Below are positions 33,910 through 43,255 of a stretch of DNA of 49,851 nucleotides, in pieces. How positions within the stretch are numbered: position 1 is the stretch's first letter; every line of letters starts with the position of its first letter. The position numbers were made by a program, and so were the translations under genes. The DNA is taken from the NCBI GenBank assembly GCA_964369185.1, contig CAYJEN010000008.1, positions 1-49,851 of the forward strand. Direction: 5' to 3'. A model generated the notes under the pieces. The model saw only the letters and a list, made by a program, of their open reading frames with translations. It was not told where the DNA came from and made no database searches. The DNA comes from CAYJAZ01 sp964369185 (lineage in GTDB: Bacteria; Desulfobacterota; Desulfovibrionia; Desulfovibrionales; Desulfovibrionaceae).

Positions 33910-36039
33910 ATGATGCTGAATTTTTCAAGCTTAGATTTTACTCAAGTAGATGATATTTTACATCAAACCAGAAGTGGTGTCTGGGTAATTGAAATAGAAA
34001 ATGATAAAGAACCTCGTATGTTTGTAAATAGTTCTATGGCGGAACTATTGTGTATAACTGCGGAGCTTACTCCTGAAGAAACTTATAAAGCTTGGTATGG
34101 TGGCGTGCGTGAAGAATATGCAGGTCTCATCAATAATACTATTTCAAAAGTTATCAGCGGAAAACAATCAGAAGCAATTTATAGCTGGCTAACTCCTTCT
34201 AATAGTGAATATTCAGTTCGTTGTGGTGCCATAAATAAAACTACAAATGAAAACTGCATTATCCTTTGGGGATATCATCAAGATATAACATCTACATTTT
34301 TAGCTTTTCAAGAACAGCTTGACTTTGCTGATATTTCAACACTTCTAGCTTCTGACTATTACTCAATTTATTCTTTAAATTTAAAGACAGAAGAAATAGC
34401 TTTGCATCAAACTACTGATTCAATTCTAAAAGGTTACCAACCTACAAAGTCTACATCTTTTAAATTGTGGTTTGATGATTTAATTAGCCTAGTAGAGAAA
34501 AAAGATAAAAAGCTTTTTAAAATATTTAATGATTTAGAACTTTTAAAAGTTGATTTGAATAAGTATCATAAAAAAACTGTTGTATTTTCAAAAAATTGCA
34601 ACAATAAATTTCGTCACACAGAGATAAAACTTATTCCTATCGAGTATGAAAATAATGAAGTAGTTCGCTGTTTTCTTATCGAAAAAGATGTAGATGATGT
34701 TATAAGTAAAGAGCGTGAAAGCCAAGCTCTTTTACAAGATGCACTAAATAGAGTTGAACGTGCACAAAACACTTTATCTAGCTTTATTTATGATAGATTA
34801 ACAGGGCTTTACTCTAAAGAATATTTTTATGATAAAGCAAAAGAAATACTTCAAAATAATCCAGAAAATGAATATATGTTTTTAGCTTTAGATGTTGAAG
34901 ATTTCAAAGCTTTTAATTCTATTGCTGGAATAAGAGAAGGTGATAGGCTTATAAAGTATATTGCATCTATTCTTGATACTTTGTTGAAAAGCTCAGAAGT
35001 ATTATATGGTAGAAGCAATGCCGATGCCTATATTGTTATGATGGAAAATGATCCTCGTAAAGTCAACTACTTTGAAGAAAATATGCTTCAAACGATTGAT
35101 GAATATGATTTTGAAATTCCAATTAAATTGATTTTTGGCGAATATATTATTAAAGATAAAGATGAAGAAATTGCACTTATTCATGATAAGGCAATACTCG
35201 CTTCCAAAACCTGTAAAGGTAAATTTGGAAAAAATATAGCACGTTACACTCATGAGATGGAAGAGAGCGTAAACCTTCAAAGACGACTCTCGAAAGATAT
35301 GGAATACGCTATCACTGCCGGCGAGTTTGAAGTATATTTTCAACCAAAATATGATGTTCAAAGTCTTGAAATATGTGGGGCGGAAGCATTAGTTCGTTGG
35401 AATTATAGAAAAGAGAAGCTTATTAGCCCTGGTTTATTTATTCCACTTTTTGAACAAAATGGCTTTATTCGTAATCTTGATTATTATGTGTGGGAGCATT
35501 GCTGTAAGTTCATAAAAAACAACAAGATAGAAGTTCCACTTTCTATAAATGTTTCACGTGCAAATATGTTTAGTAGTGATTTGCAAGAACGAATTCTTCA
35601 CTTGCTAGAAAAATATAATATGGTGCCAAAACAGCTCTATTTAGAGTTTACAGAAAGCCTTTATTATAATGATACCGGTAATATGCAGAAGATACTTAGT
35701 CAAATGCAAGAGCAAGGCTTAATTCTTTCTATGGATGACTTTGGAACTGGTTACTCATCTTTAAGTATGCTCAAAAATGTAACAGTGCATGAGTTGAAAA
35801 TTGATGCTTCATTTGTAGATTTCAATCAAGATGATGAAAAAGCATTATTAATCCTTGAAAGCATTGTTAATATGAGTAAAAAACTTAATCTTCAAGTTAC
35901 AGTTGAAGGTGTAGAAACAAAAGAACAATTAGAGATAATAAAAAGTCTTGGTTGTGATACTGTTCAAGGTTATTACTTAGCAAGACCAATGCCTGAACAA
36001 AACTTTTTAGAATTACTTAAAAAAGAAAAAAATACATAA
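33910..36039 (+). CDS. PAS-GGDEF-EAL protein, probable c-di-GMP phosphodiesterase
   Basis: The 709-residue cytosolic signalling protein has a PAS-like N-terminal part (about 1-270), a GGDEF-fold domain (about 285-450) and an EAL domain (about 455-700). The GGDEF site is degenerate: the expected motif is replaced in YGRSNADAY (about 365-373), so diguanylate cyclase activity is unlikely. The EAL domain keeps its catalytic set: GAEALVRW, INVSRANM, EFTES, MDDFGTGYSSL, LKIDASF, TVEGVET and QGYYLARP. It should therefore hydrolyse c-di-GMP, perhaps with the dead GGDEF domain as a GTP sensor. It sits 19 bases before the lipB-lipA fusion gene, possibly on the same transcript. Confidence 0.9.
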   Translation: MMLNFSSLDFTQVDDILHQTRSGVWVIEIENDKEPRMFVNSSMAELLCITAELTPEETYKAWYGGVREEYAGLINNTISKVISGKQSEAIYSWLTPSNSEYSVRCGAINKTTNENCIILWGYHQDITSTFLAFQEQLDFADISTLLASDYYSIYSLNLKTEEIALHQTTDSILKGYQPTKSTSFKLWFDDLISLVEKKDKKLFKIFNDLELLKVDLNKYHKKTVVFSKNCNNKFRHTEIKLIPIEYENNEVVRCFLIEKDVDDVISKERESQALLQDALNRVERAQNTLSSFIYDRLTGLYSKEYFYDKAKEILQNNPENEYMFLALDVEDFKAFNSIAGIREGDRLIKYIASILDTLLKSSEVLYGRSNADAYIVMMENDPRKVNYFEENMLQTIDEYDFEIPIKLIFGEYIIKDKDEEIALIHDKAILASKTCKGKFGKNIARYTHEMEESVNLQRRLSKDMEYAITAGEFEVYFQPKYDVQSLEICGAEALVRWNYRKEKLISPGLFIPLFEQNGFIRNLDYYVWEHCCKFIKNNKIEVPLSINVSRANMFSSDLQERILHLLEKYNMVPKQLYLEFTESLYYNDTGNMQKILSQMQEQGLILSMDDFGTGYSSLSMLKNVTVHELKIDASFVDFNQDDEKALLILESIVNMSKKLNLQVTVEGVETKEQLEIIKSLGCDTVQGYYLARPMPEQNFLELLKKEKNT

Positions 36040-36058
36040 GTTATAAAGGAATAGTGAA

Positions 36059-37603
36059 ATGTCATCCTCCCAAGATGCTAGTGCAGTAAAAGTGAAAAAA
36101 TCAGAAATGCCTCAAATTCTAGAAGTTTTAGATTTAGGAAAAATAGGATATAACGAAGCTTTAAAATTTCAAAAAAATAGGGTTCAGTCTCGTGTGGATG
36201 AAGTTCTTGGAGATACACTTCTTCTTGCAGAACACCCACCTGTTATAACTCTTGGTTTGCGTGCTAAAAACGATGAGATTCATATAACTGAAGAAGAGCT
36301 GAAAGCTAGAGGTGTTGAAGTTGCAAAAGTTGGTCGTGGTGGAATGGCAACTTTTCATGGGCCTGGGCAATTAGTAGCGTATCCAATCATGAAATTAAAG
36401 AGAATGAGTGTTCCTATCTTTGTGGATAAAATTCTCTCTGCTATAGAATATACATTATCGACTTATGGAATAAAATCTGAAAGAAATGTAAACGGTTATG
36501 GTGTTTGGGTAAATGGAGCTAAAATTGCGAGCGTTGGTCTTGCTCTTCAAAAATGGGTATCATATCACGGTGTTGCGCTTAATGTAAACACGGACTTGAA
36601 TTACTTTAATATGATTTCACCTTGCGGAAATCCTACTGAACGCATAACCTCAATGCAACAAGAATTAGGGCATGAGCTCGATTATAAAGCTGTATCTCAA
36701 TGTTTTGTTGAAGCATTTGCAAGAGAATTTGAACGTCCACTTCGTACTGAACCTGTAGTCCGTCGTCCTAGTTGGTTTCATTTACATTCGCTCAATACTA
36801 AACAAACAAAGCCTATGGAGCGCATGATTACAGATAATAAGCTTCATACTGTTTGCCAAGAAGCGATGTGTCCAAATAAAGCTGAGTGTTTTGCAAGTGG
36901 AACATCTACCTTTATTATTATGGGTGATATTTGTACGAGGAATTGCCGTTATTGTGCTGTAACTAAAGGGAAACCTCTAGCGTTAGACCCTGCTGAACCA
37001 GAAAACGTAGCAAATGCAGTAGAAATTTTGAATCTTAAATACGCTGTTATAACTTCAGTGACTCGTGATGATCTTGAAGATGGTGGTGCAGGGCATTTTG
37101 TGCAAGTAATTGAAGCAGTTCGTAGACGTATGCCAAGCACTAGTGTAGAAGTTCTTGTTCCTGACTTTAATGGTGATACAAAAGCGATTGATACAGTTTG
37201 TGATGCAAAACCTGACATGTTTAATCATAATATTGAAACAGTGCGTAGTCTTTTTACAAAGGTGCGCCCTATTGCAGATTATCAAACTTCTTTGGAAGTG
37301 CTTGAATATGCATCAAAAAAAGGTTTGAAAATTAAGTCTGGAGTAATGCTTGGGCTTGGTGAATCTTGGGATGATATTCGAGGAACTCTGCAAGATTTAT
37401 ATGATCATGGTTGCCGTTATCTTACACTTGGTCAATACCTAGCACCTTCACGTAAACATGCTCCTATAGTGCGTTTTGTTGCTCCTGATGAGTTTAATCA
37501 CTGGAAAGAAGTTGCGCTTGAAATGGGCTTTGAAGGAGTTGCATCAGCACCACTCGTGAGAAGTTCTTATAGAGCTGAAGCTATGGCAAATAATTGTAAT
37601 TAA
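36059..37603 (+). CDS. lipB-lipA: Fused octanoyltransferase / lipoyl synthase
   Basis: One 514-residue frame holds both steps of lipoate synthesis. Residues about 20-235 are LipB: LAEHPPVITLGLRA, RGGMATFHGPGQLVAYP, the acid/base Lys155 in NGAKIASVGLAL, and the acyl-accepting Cys189 in ISPCGNPTERIT. Residues about 236-514 are LipA. The auxiliary cluster motif CX4CX5C is at Cys266, 271 and 277; the radical SAM motif CX3CX2C at Cys292, 296 and 299; and RSSYRAE at 501-507 provides the serine ligand. The frame is continuous with no stop or slip at the joint and no internal start with a clear ribosome-binding site. The fusion could hand octanoyl carrier proteins directly to LipA. Confidence 0.93.
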   Translation: MSSSQDASAVKVKKSEMPQILEVLDLGKIGYNEALKFQKNRVQSRVDEVLGDTLLLAEHPPVITLGLRAKNDEIHITEEELKARGVEVAKVGRGGMATFHGPGQLVAYPIMKLKRMSVPIFVDKILSAIEYTLSTYGIKSERNVNGYGVWVNGAKIASVGLALQKWVSYHGVALNVNTDLNYFNMISPCGNPTERITSMQQELGHELDYKAVSQCFVEAFAREFERPLRTEPVVRRPSWFHLHSLNTKQTKPMERMITDNKLHTVCQEAMCPNKAECFASGTSTFIIMGDICTRNCRYCAVTKGKPLALDPAEPENVANAVEILNLKYAVITSVTRDDLEDGGAGHFVQVIEAVRRRMPSTSVEVLVPDFNGDTKAIDTVCDAKPDMFNHNIETVRSLFTKVRPIADYQTSLEVLEYASKKGLKIKSGVMLGLGESWDDIRGTLQDLYDHGCRYLTLGQYLAPSRKHAPIVRFVAPDEFNHWKEVALEMGFEGVASAPLVRSSYRAEAMANNCN

Positions 37604-37687
37604 AGTAAAAAAAATCTAGTCGAATTTAGTCTGATAAGATTAAAAAATATAATAAAGCTGTAAAGATAAAGTAGATTAATCCAAATA

Positions 37688-39022
37688 ATGAAAAAAGTTA
37701 AAGAAGTATATATCTGTTCAGAGTGTGGCAAGCAATTTTCACAATGGCAAGGGCAGTGTTCTAATTGTCAATCTTGGAACACGCTTGAGGCTGTTGTGCA
37801 GAGTGCGCAAAAAAAGAGCGCAACAAAATCTTATGAAAATTCTAGAAAACCGCAAATTCTGAGTGATGTGTCCGTTGAAAATTCTGAACCTTTTTCATCT
37901 GGGATAGAAGCTCTTGACGCTATTTTAGGAAAAGGATTAATGCCCGGAGCCGCTATTTTACTTGGTGGTGAACCCGGAATTGGTAAATCTACTTTACTTT
38001 TACAGCTTGCCGGTGCGGTTGCAAATGCCGGAAAAAATGTTCTATATGTAAGCGGTGAAGAAACGCTGGTACAGATTAAAGGAAGAGCAGAAAGATTGAA
38101 TGTACTTCATCAAAATCTTTTAGCTTTATCAACAAATTCAACAGCAGATGTTCTCCCGCTTCTTTCAGGAAATACTGCGCCTGATTTACTTATTGTGGAT
38201 TCCGTCCAAACTCTTTTAAGTGAGGATGCAGTAGGGCTTGCCGGAAATGTTTCTCAAGTTAAAGCAGTAGCAACGGAACTTATTGAAGCTTGTAAGCAAA
38301 ATAATGTAGTTCTTGTATTAGTTGGGCATGTTACGAAAGAAAATACTCTTGCCGGTCCTAGACTTCTTGAACATAGCGTTGATACTGTAATTTCTTTAGA
38401 AGGTGATAGACGACAAGGACTTAGATTATTTAGAGTTCTTAAAAACAGATTTGGTCCGAATCATGAATTGCTTGTTTTTCGCATGGAAGAAGAGGGACTT
38501 AGCGTTGTTGATGATCCATCAACTCTATTTTTAGAAGCTCGTAATCCTTCACTTTCAGGAACTGCCGTAGTTATGGCTTTAGAATCTCATCGCCCGATAG
38601 CTGTAGAAGTTCAGGCACTTGTATCACATTCCTTCCTTTCAATCCCACGCAGAACAGCACTTGGTTTTGACTTGAATAGACTACATCTTTTGCTTGCTGT
38701 TCTTGAAAAAAGACTAAAGCTCAATTTTTCTCAAGTTGATATTTACGCAAAGCTTGGCGGTGGTATAAAGCTACAAGATCCCGGTATCGATTTGGCTTTA
38801 GTAGCTGCAATTTTATCATCTTTTTACGATAAACCACTTCCTGAAAAAGCTGTTTTTTGGGGAGAAATAGACTTGAACGGGCAAATTAGACCGACTCAGG
38901 CACAAGATATCAGAAAGAATCAAGCAGAAAAATTAGGTTATAAACCAATAGTTTATCCTAATACTAGTAAAAATAAAAATACAACTCTTGTTGATTTCCA
39001 ACAATATTTATTTAAGGATTAA
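37688..39022 (+). CDS. radA: DNA repair protein RadA (Sms)
   Basis: This branch-migration ATPase works in recombinational repair. The zinc finger has CX2C pairs at Cys10/13 and Cys24/27. The RecA-like core has GGEPGIGKST, VDSVQTLLS and the RadA-specific KNRFG in LKNRFGPNHE. The C-terminal Lon-protease-like domain includes YAKLGGGIKLQDPGIDLAL. The 444-residue length is normal. No clear ribosome-binding site precedes the ATG. An inverted-repeat element lies directly downstream. Confidence 0.95.
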   Translation: MKKVKEVYICSECGKQFSQWQGQCSNCQSWNTLEAVVQSAQKKSATKSYENSRKPQILSDVSVENSEPFSSGIEALDAILGKGLMPGAAILLGGEPGIGKSTLLLQLAGAVANAGKNVLYVSGEETLVQIKGRAERLNVLHQNLLALSTNSTADVLPLLSGNTAPDLLIVDSVQTLLSEDAVGLAGNVSQVKAVATELIEACKQNNVVLVLVGHVTKENTLAGPRLLEHSVDTVISLEGDRRQGLRLFRVLKNRFGPNHELLVFRMEEEGLSVVDDPSTLFLEARNPSLSGTAVVMALESHRPIAVEVQALVSHSFLSIPRRTALGFDLNRLHLLLAVLEKRLKLNFSQVDIYAKLGGGIKLQDPGIDLALVAAILSSFYDKPLPEKAVFWGEIDLNGQIRPTQAQDIRKNQAEKLGYKPIVYPNTSKNKNTTLVDFQQYLFKD

Positions 39023-39039
39023 ATACTGTTAAAAATCTA

Positions 39040-39202
39040 GGGGTATGTTTATAAATTCACTCTTTTGCGTTTTTGATACTTATCATATAAGGTTCAAAGA
39101 TGATTTTTTATTCAGTTTATGTATGTTTCTATACACTGCACTTCATAAAAAATAACTTTTCATTGAAAATTCCACAAAATCTTTGAATTTAGAAACACAC
39201 CT
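39040..39202. repeat. MITE-like inverted-repeat element, copy 2
   Basis: The left end GGGGTATGTTTATAAATT and right end AATTTAGAAACACACCT are the same terminal inverted repeats as in the copy at 176-324, and TA again flanks both sides (39038-39039, 39203-39204). The interior matches copy 1 except for about 14 extra bases after TTTTGCGTTTTT. It separates the convergent radA and DUF368 genes and may contribute to ending their transcripts. Confidence 0.7.
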
Positions 39203-39213
39203 TAGTTTATTTA

Positions 39214-40065
39214 TTATTTTTTGTCTGCAACTTTCTGTAATAATAAAGGAACTGCTATACCTACTATTGTACAGATAAGAGCGTAGAAGAGTGAGATATC
39301 AAACTCAAGTGGCGGAAGAGATGCAATAATTCTTCTGAGTGAGCCGAACATAATCCCAGTAAGTAAGGCAATAGTAAAGCTATAGAAATTATTGAGAGCA
39401 TAGGTGAGGATTCTTACAAAAGAGAGAATACCACAAATAGCACCTGCCCCAAATAATCCAAGAGAAACGAAGTCGAGATTTGATATAGCACCAAGAATAA
39501 ATTGATATTTTCCTAAAACAACAAGTAAGAAAGAACCCGAAATCCCGGGTAAAATCATAGCGCATATCGCAATTGCACCCGATAAAAATATTAAGAAGGG
39601 CGTGTTTGGTGTTTCCATAGGGGTAAGAACTGAAATATTCCAAGCAAATATGCTACCAATCAAAAATACGATAAAGTTTTTTATATTCTTTTCGGGAAGT
39701 TCTTTATAGAGGATTAATACTGAGGCTAAAATTAAGCCTAAGAAAAATGTCCAAATAAATAAAGGATGTGTAGCAAGAAGATAAAGAATAAATTTTGCTA
39801 ATGAAAAAATAGCTGTTCCAATTCCTAAAATTAGAGGAATAAGGAAAGACCATGGTATTTTTGAAAATGCTTCTTTAAATTTTCCTGAAAAAAATAATTT
39901 TAGAAATCTAATATCCACGCTTTCAATTGCACGAAGTAAATTATTATAAATACCTGTGATAAAAGCAATTGTTCCCCCTGAAACACCTGGAACTACATCA
40001 GCTGCGCCCATAGCCAAACCACATAAGTAGTATTTAAACATCTTTATTTTATTTGAATTTTCCAT
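39214..40065 (-). CDS. DUF368 (PopT-like) membrane protein
   Basis: The 283-residue protein has about eight to nine membrane segments and the DUF368 signature AADVVPGVSGGTIAFITGIY near the N-terminus. A second, inverted copy of the motif reads MILPGISGSFLLVVLGKY at about residue 175. Recent work identified DUF368 proteins as polyprenyl-phosphate (undecaprenyl phosphate) transporters named PopT, which recycle the lipid carrier of cell-wall synthesis. I start at the ATG at 40065, preceded by AAAGAGAG; a GTG nine codons upstream is the alternative. It diverges from ppk1. Confidence 0.87.
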   Translation of the reverse strand: MENSNKIKMFKYYLCGLAMGAADVVPGVSGGTIAFITGIYNNLLRAIESVDIRFLKLFFSGKFKEAFSKIPWSFLIPLILGIGTAIFSLAKFILYLLATHPLFIWTFFLGLILASVLILYKELPEKNIKNFIVFLIGSIFAWNISVLTPMETPNTPFLIFLSGAIAICAMILPGISGSFLLVVLGKYQFILGAISNLDFVSLGLFGAGAICGILSFVRILTYALNNFYSFTIALLTGIMFGSLRRIIASLPPLEFDISLFYALICTIVGIAVPLLLQKVADKK

Positions 40066-40208
40066 TATACTCTCTTTAAGGTGAAATTTCACTGAGTATT
40101 ATCGCTCTCAAAGGAAAAGTCAATCAACTTTTTTCTATATAGGTTTTAAATGTAATATAATTGTAACATATGAGAATTATATATCTTCTTTAGATTTGGA
40201 GGTTCATT

Positions 40209-42371
40209 ATGAATAAAAATGCTACTGAAACAGAAACTGAATTAGAAACCACAACTGACGTTACCCCAGACTGTAAGGAAGATTTAACCTGTCCGTCATT
40301 TTATATAAATAGAGATGTAAACTGGCTAGATTTTAACTTAAAAGTTTTAAACGAAGCCTTGGATAGTAATACTCCGCTTTTAGAGCAACTCAAGTTCCTT
40401 TCAATTTATCATAACAATCTTGATGAATTTTTTATGGTGCGTGTTGCAAACGTTTTTTTACAGTATATTAATAGTGTAGAAACTGTAGGTCCTGATAAAA
40501 CTACTCCTGCTCGTCAACTTGCGCTTATCCGTAAAGCAACACTCGAGCAGCTTCATAAAGGCTATGTGCACTGGAGTAAAAATTTATCAAAACAGTTGCA
40601 AGATAAGGGTGTTTCTATAAAAAAATATGGTAGCTTGAACGATAATCAAAAAAAATTCGTTGATGATTATTATCATGATGAAATTTATCCGGTGCTTACA
40701 CCACAAGCGATTGACCCCACCCACCCAATGCCAATCATATCCAACTTAAGCTTGAACTTTATAGTCAAACTTAAAAGTGATAAAAATACAGAACATTATG
40801 CAAGGTTGAAGTGCCCTAATAACGTGCCTCGTTTCATTATTGTTCCGCGCCAAAAAAATTATGATGAAGTTGAAGATTTAGCTAAACCTTCAATGCTTCG
40901 TCAGTGCGATATTATCTTGCTTGAAGATATTATCCGAGCAAATATTGCAAGTTTATTTACTGGTTATCATGTTGAAACTGTAGGGCTTTTTAGAATCACA
41001 CGTAATACAGATATCAAAATTGAAGAAGATGAAGCGCACGATCTTCTTAAAACAGTTCAACATATGGTTGATCAAAGAAGATTTGGTAATGTTATCCGCC
41101 TTGAAATAAATAACAGCATGCCAAGCGAACTTGTACAATTCCTTACAAAGAAATTAGATTTACGCTCATTCCAAGTGTATAAAATTAAAGGAATTTTAGC
41201 ATTTTCTGAAATGATAGGTCTCTCTGGGCTTGATAAACCTAGTTTGAAATATCCGCCATATAAACGTCGTATGCATGAATTTTTTACTGAAGGTAACATA
41301 GAAACTATGTTTGAATCTTTAAATGAAAAAGACGTCTTTCTACATATGCCGTATGATAATTTCTTTTCAATTCAAGAGTTTATAAGAAAATCCTGTGAAG
41401 ATCCTAATGTAATAGCTATAAAACAAACACTTTATAGAACAGGAAAAGATTCTCCAATCGTTAAAGCTCTTATGGACGCTCGTAGACTTGGTAAGCAAGT
41501 AACTGCAGTTGTTGAATTAAAAGCAAGATTCGATGAAGAACAAAATATCACTTGGGCGGAAGAATTAGAAAAAGCCGGTGTTCACGTTGTGTATGGTATC
41601 CCTAATATGAAAATCCATGCTAAGCTTTGCCTTGTTGTAAGAAAAGAAGGGAATAAAGTAAATAGATACGTACATATAGGAACAGGTAACTATAACCCGT
41701 CCACTTCAAAAATCTATACAGATATGGGAATTATTACATCAGAGCAACAAATCTGTTCTGATGTGAGTGACTTGTTTAATGTTATGACAGGATATGCTAA
41801 AAAAGAAGATTATAGACGTATTTTAGTTTCTCCAACCTCCACTCGTAAAGGACTAATTCATGCGATTGAGGAAGAAATTCAGTCACATAAAAAGCACGGG
41901 AACGGAGAAATTCATATAAAGTGTAATCAACTTGTTGATGAGTATTTTATACGCAAACTCTATAGAGCATCGCAAGCAGGCGTAAAAGTTCGTTTGCAAG
42001 TTCGTGGAGTGTGTAGCCTTCGACCTAATATTAAAGGTGTAAGTGAAAATATTGAAGTAACTAGCATTGTTGGAAGATTTTTAGAGCACTCACGCGTGTT
42101 CTGTTTCCATAATAACGGCACAAGAAAAATATATATAGGAAGCGCTGACCTTATGATGCGTAACCTTGATAGACGTATTGAAGTTATTACTCCTATACTT
42201 GATCAAGGGATTAGTAAATATATTTTTAATTCAATAATTTTACCTTATTTTCGTGAAGATAGTAATGCTTATTATCTACATGAAGATGGAACTTACAGCA
42301 GAAAAAATCAAAAAGGACTTGTAAATATTCAAGAATATTTGATTAAGCACTCAAAAAAAAAGGAGAGCTAA
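40209..42371 (+). CDS. ppk1: Polyphosphate kinase 1
   Basis: PPK1 polymerises the terminal phosphate of ATP into polyphosphate. The 720-residue protein has the N-terminal helical domain with NLDEFFMVRVAN, the first catalytic half with AIKQTLYRTGKDSPIVKAL, and the autophosphorylated His in NMKIHAKLCLV. HIGTGNYNPSTSKIYTDMG and the second phospholipase-D-like His in FLEHSRVFCFHN follow. GGAGG precedes the ATG. It opens a three-gene group with an HD protein (1-base gap) and ppx, so synthesis and breakdown of polyphosphate are coexpressed. Confidence 0.95.
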   Translation: MNKNATETETELETTTDVTPDCKEDLTCPSFYINRDVNWLDFNLKVLNEALDSNTPLLEQLKFLSIYHNNLDEFFMVRVANVFLQYINSVETVGPDKTTPARQLALIRKATLEQLHKGYVHWSKNLSKQLQDKGVSIKKYGSLNDNQKKFVDDYYHDEIYPVLTPQAIDPTHPMPIISNLSLNFIVKLKSDKNTEHYARLKCPNNVPRFIIVPRQKNYDEVEDLAKPSMLRQCDIILLEDIIRANIASLFTGYHVETVGLFRITRNTDIKIEEDEAHDLLKTVQHMVDQRRFGNVIRLEINNSMPSELVQFLTKKLDLRSFQVYKIKGILAFSEMIGLSGLDKPSLKYPPYKRRMHEFFTEGNIETMFESLNEKDVFLHMPYDNFFSIQEFIRKSCEDPNVIAIKQTLYRTGKDSPIVKALMDARRLGKQVTAVVELKARFDEEQNITWAEELEKAGVHVVYGIPNMKIHAKLCLVVRKEGNKVNRYVHIGTGNYNPSTSKIYTDMGIITSEQQICSDVSDLFNVMTGYAKKEDYRRILVSPTSTRKGLIHAIEEEIQSHKKHGNGEIHIKCNQLVDEYFIRKLYRASQAGVKVRLQVRGVCSLRPNIKGVSENIEVTSIVGRFLEHSRVFCFHNNGTRKIYIGSADLMMRNLDRRIEVITPILDQGISKYIFNSIILPYFREDSNAYYLHEDGTYSRKNQKGLVNIQEYLIKHSKKKES

Positions 42372-42372
42372 A

Positions 42373-43233
42373 ATGGCGCCTAAAAAAATAACGAAAGAGA
42401 GTAAATCTTTAAAAAAAGCTGAAACTCTTGAAGTTCAAAATCTTCTTGAAGTTCCTCAAGCTGAAACTGAGAATACAGTAAAAGAAGAGGAAACTTCTGA
42501 AAAAGTAGTAACTAACGAAACTCAAAATACTGAACAAAGCACAGAAAGAAAAACAATAAAAATTATCAAGCCTGAACCTGAGGATAGATTTAGTAAATCT
42601 TCGTTGCTGCTTAGTAAGATTATTGTCCACTCAAGACGTGTTGAAAATTTTTGCGATGCTCTTTTTAAAGCTCTTCTTCCAGTGCATGAACTTCCGTCAG
42701 AATATAATAAAATATTGTGCTTAGCTGCTCAATTGCATGATCTTGGCTGGATTTATGGACAGAGTAGTCATCATAAAGCATCAGCTGATATTATTTATAA
42801 TTTTGTAAAAAAGGGTAAATTTATTCCGGCGGGCGATAGTATAGATACCTATCTTCAAGATGAAATAAATGCTCTTCTCAGAAAAAAACTGGAAGGAATT
42901 GATAAAAAAACTGCACGTTTAATTGCTTGTGTAGCTCGCTACCATAGAAAAAGCGAACCATCTCCAAGACACTCAATTTATAAAAAATTATCAAAACGAG
43001 AGCAGAAAATAGTGACAAAACTAGCTTCAATTATTCGTATTGCTGATGCGCTTGACTTTTCACATATGGCTTTGGTAAAAAGTGTGAAAGTAAAAATAGA
43101 AGAAAAAACAATCCTTCTCACCTTAAATTGCGATAGTTCATGTGTTGCTGAAAAAGAAAGAGTTGGTGTGAAAAAACAACTATTTCAAGACACATTTAAA
43201 AGAGTTTTGGAATGTAAAGTAGATAACAAGTAG
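42373..43233 (+). CDS. HD-domain protein between ppk1 and ppx
   Basis: The first 75 or so of 286 residues are a low-complexity Glu/Thr/Lys-rich tail, likely disordered. The rest is an HD domain: IIVHSRRVENF (first His), LAAQLHDLGWIYG (HD pair), HHKASADIIY, CVARYHRK, and IIRIADALDFSHM (last Asp), so all metal ligands appear present. The arrangement matches the HD domain at the C-terminus of Ppx/GppA proteins. It sits 1 base after ppk1 and 22 before ppx. A role in polyphosphate or nucleotide turnover is inferred from this; HD proteins can be phosphohydrolases of many substrates. GGAG lies upstream of the ATG. Confidence 0.85.
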   Translation: MAPKKITKESKSLKKAETLEVQNLLEVPQAETENTVKEEETSEKVVTNETQNTEQSTERKTIKIIKPEPEDRFSKSSLLLSKIIVHSRRVENFCDALFKALLPVHELPSEYNKILCLAAQLHDLGWIYGQSSHHKASADIIYNFVKKGKFIPAGDSIDTYLQDEINALLRKKLEGIDKKTARLIACVARYHRKSEPSPRHSIYKKLSKREQKIVTKLASIIRIADALDFSHMALVKSVKVKIEEKTILLTLNCDSSCVAEKERVGVKKQLFQDTFKRVLECKVDNK

Positions 43234-43255
43234 ACAATATAACAAGGAAGTAGTA

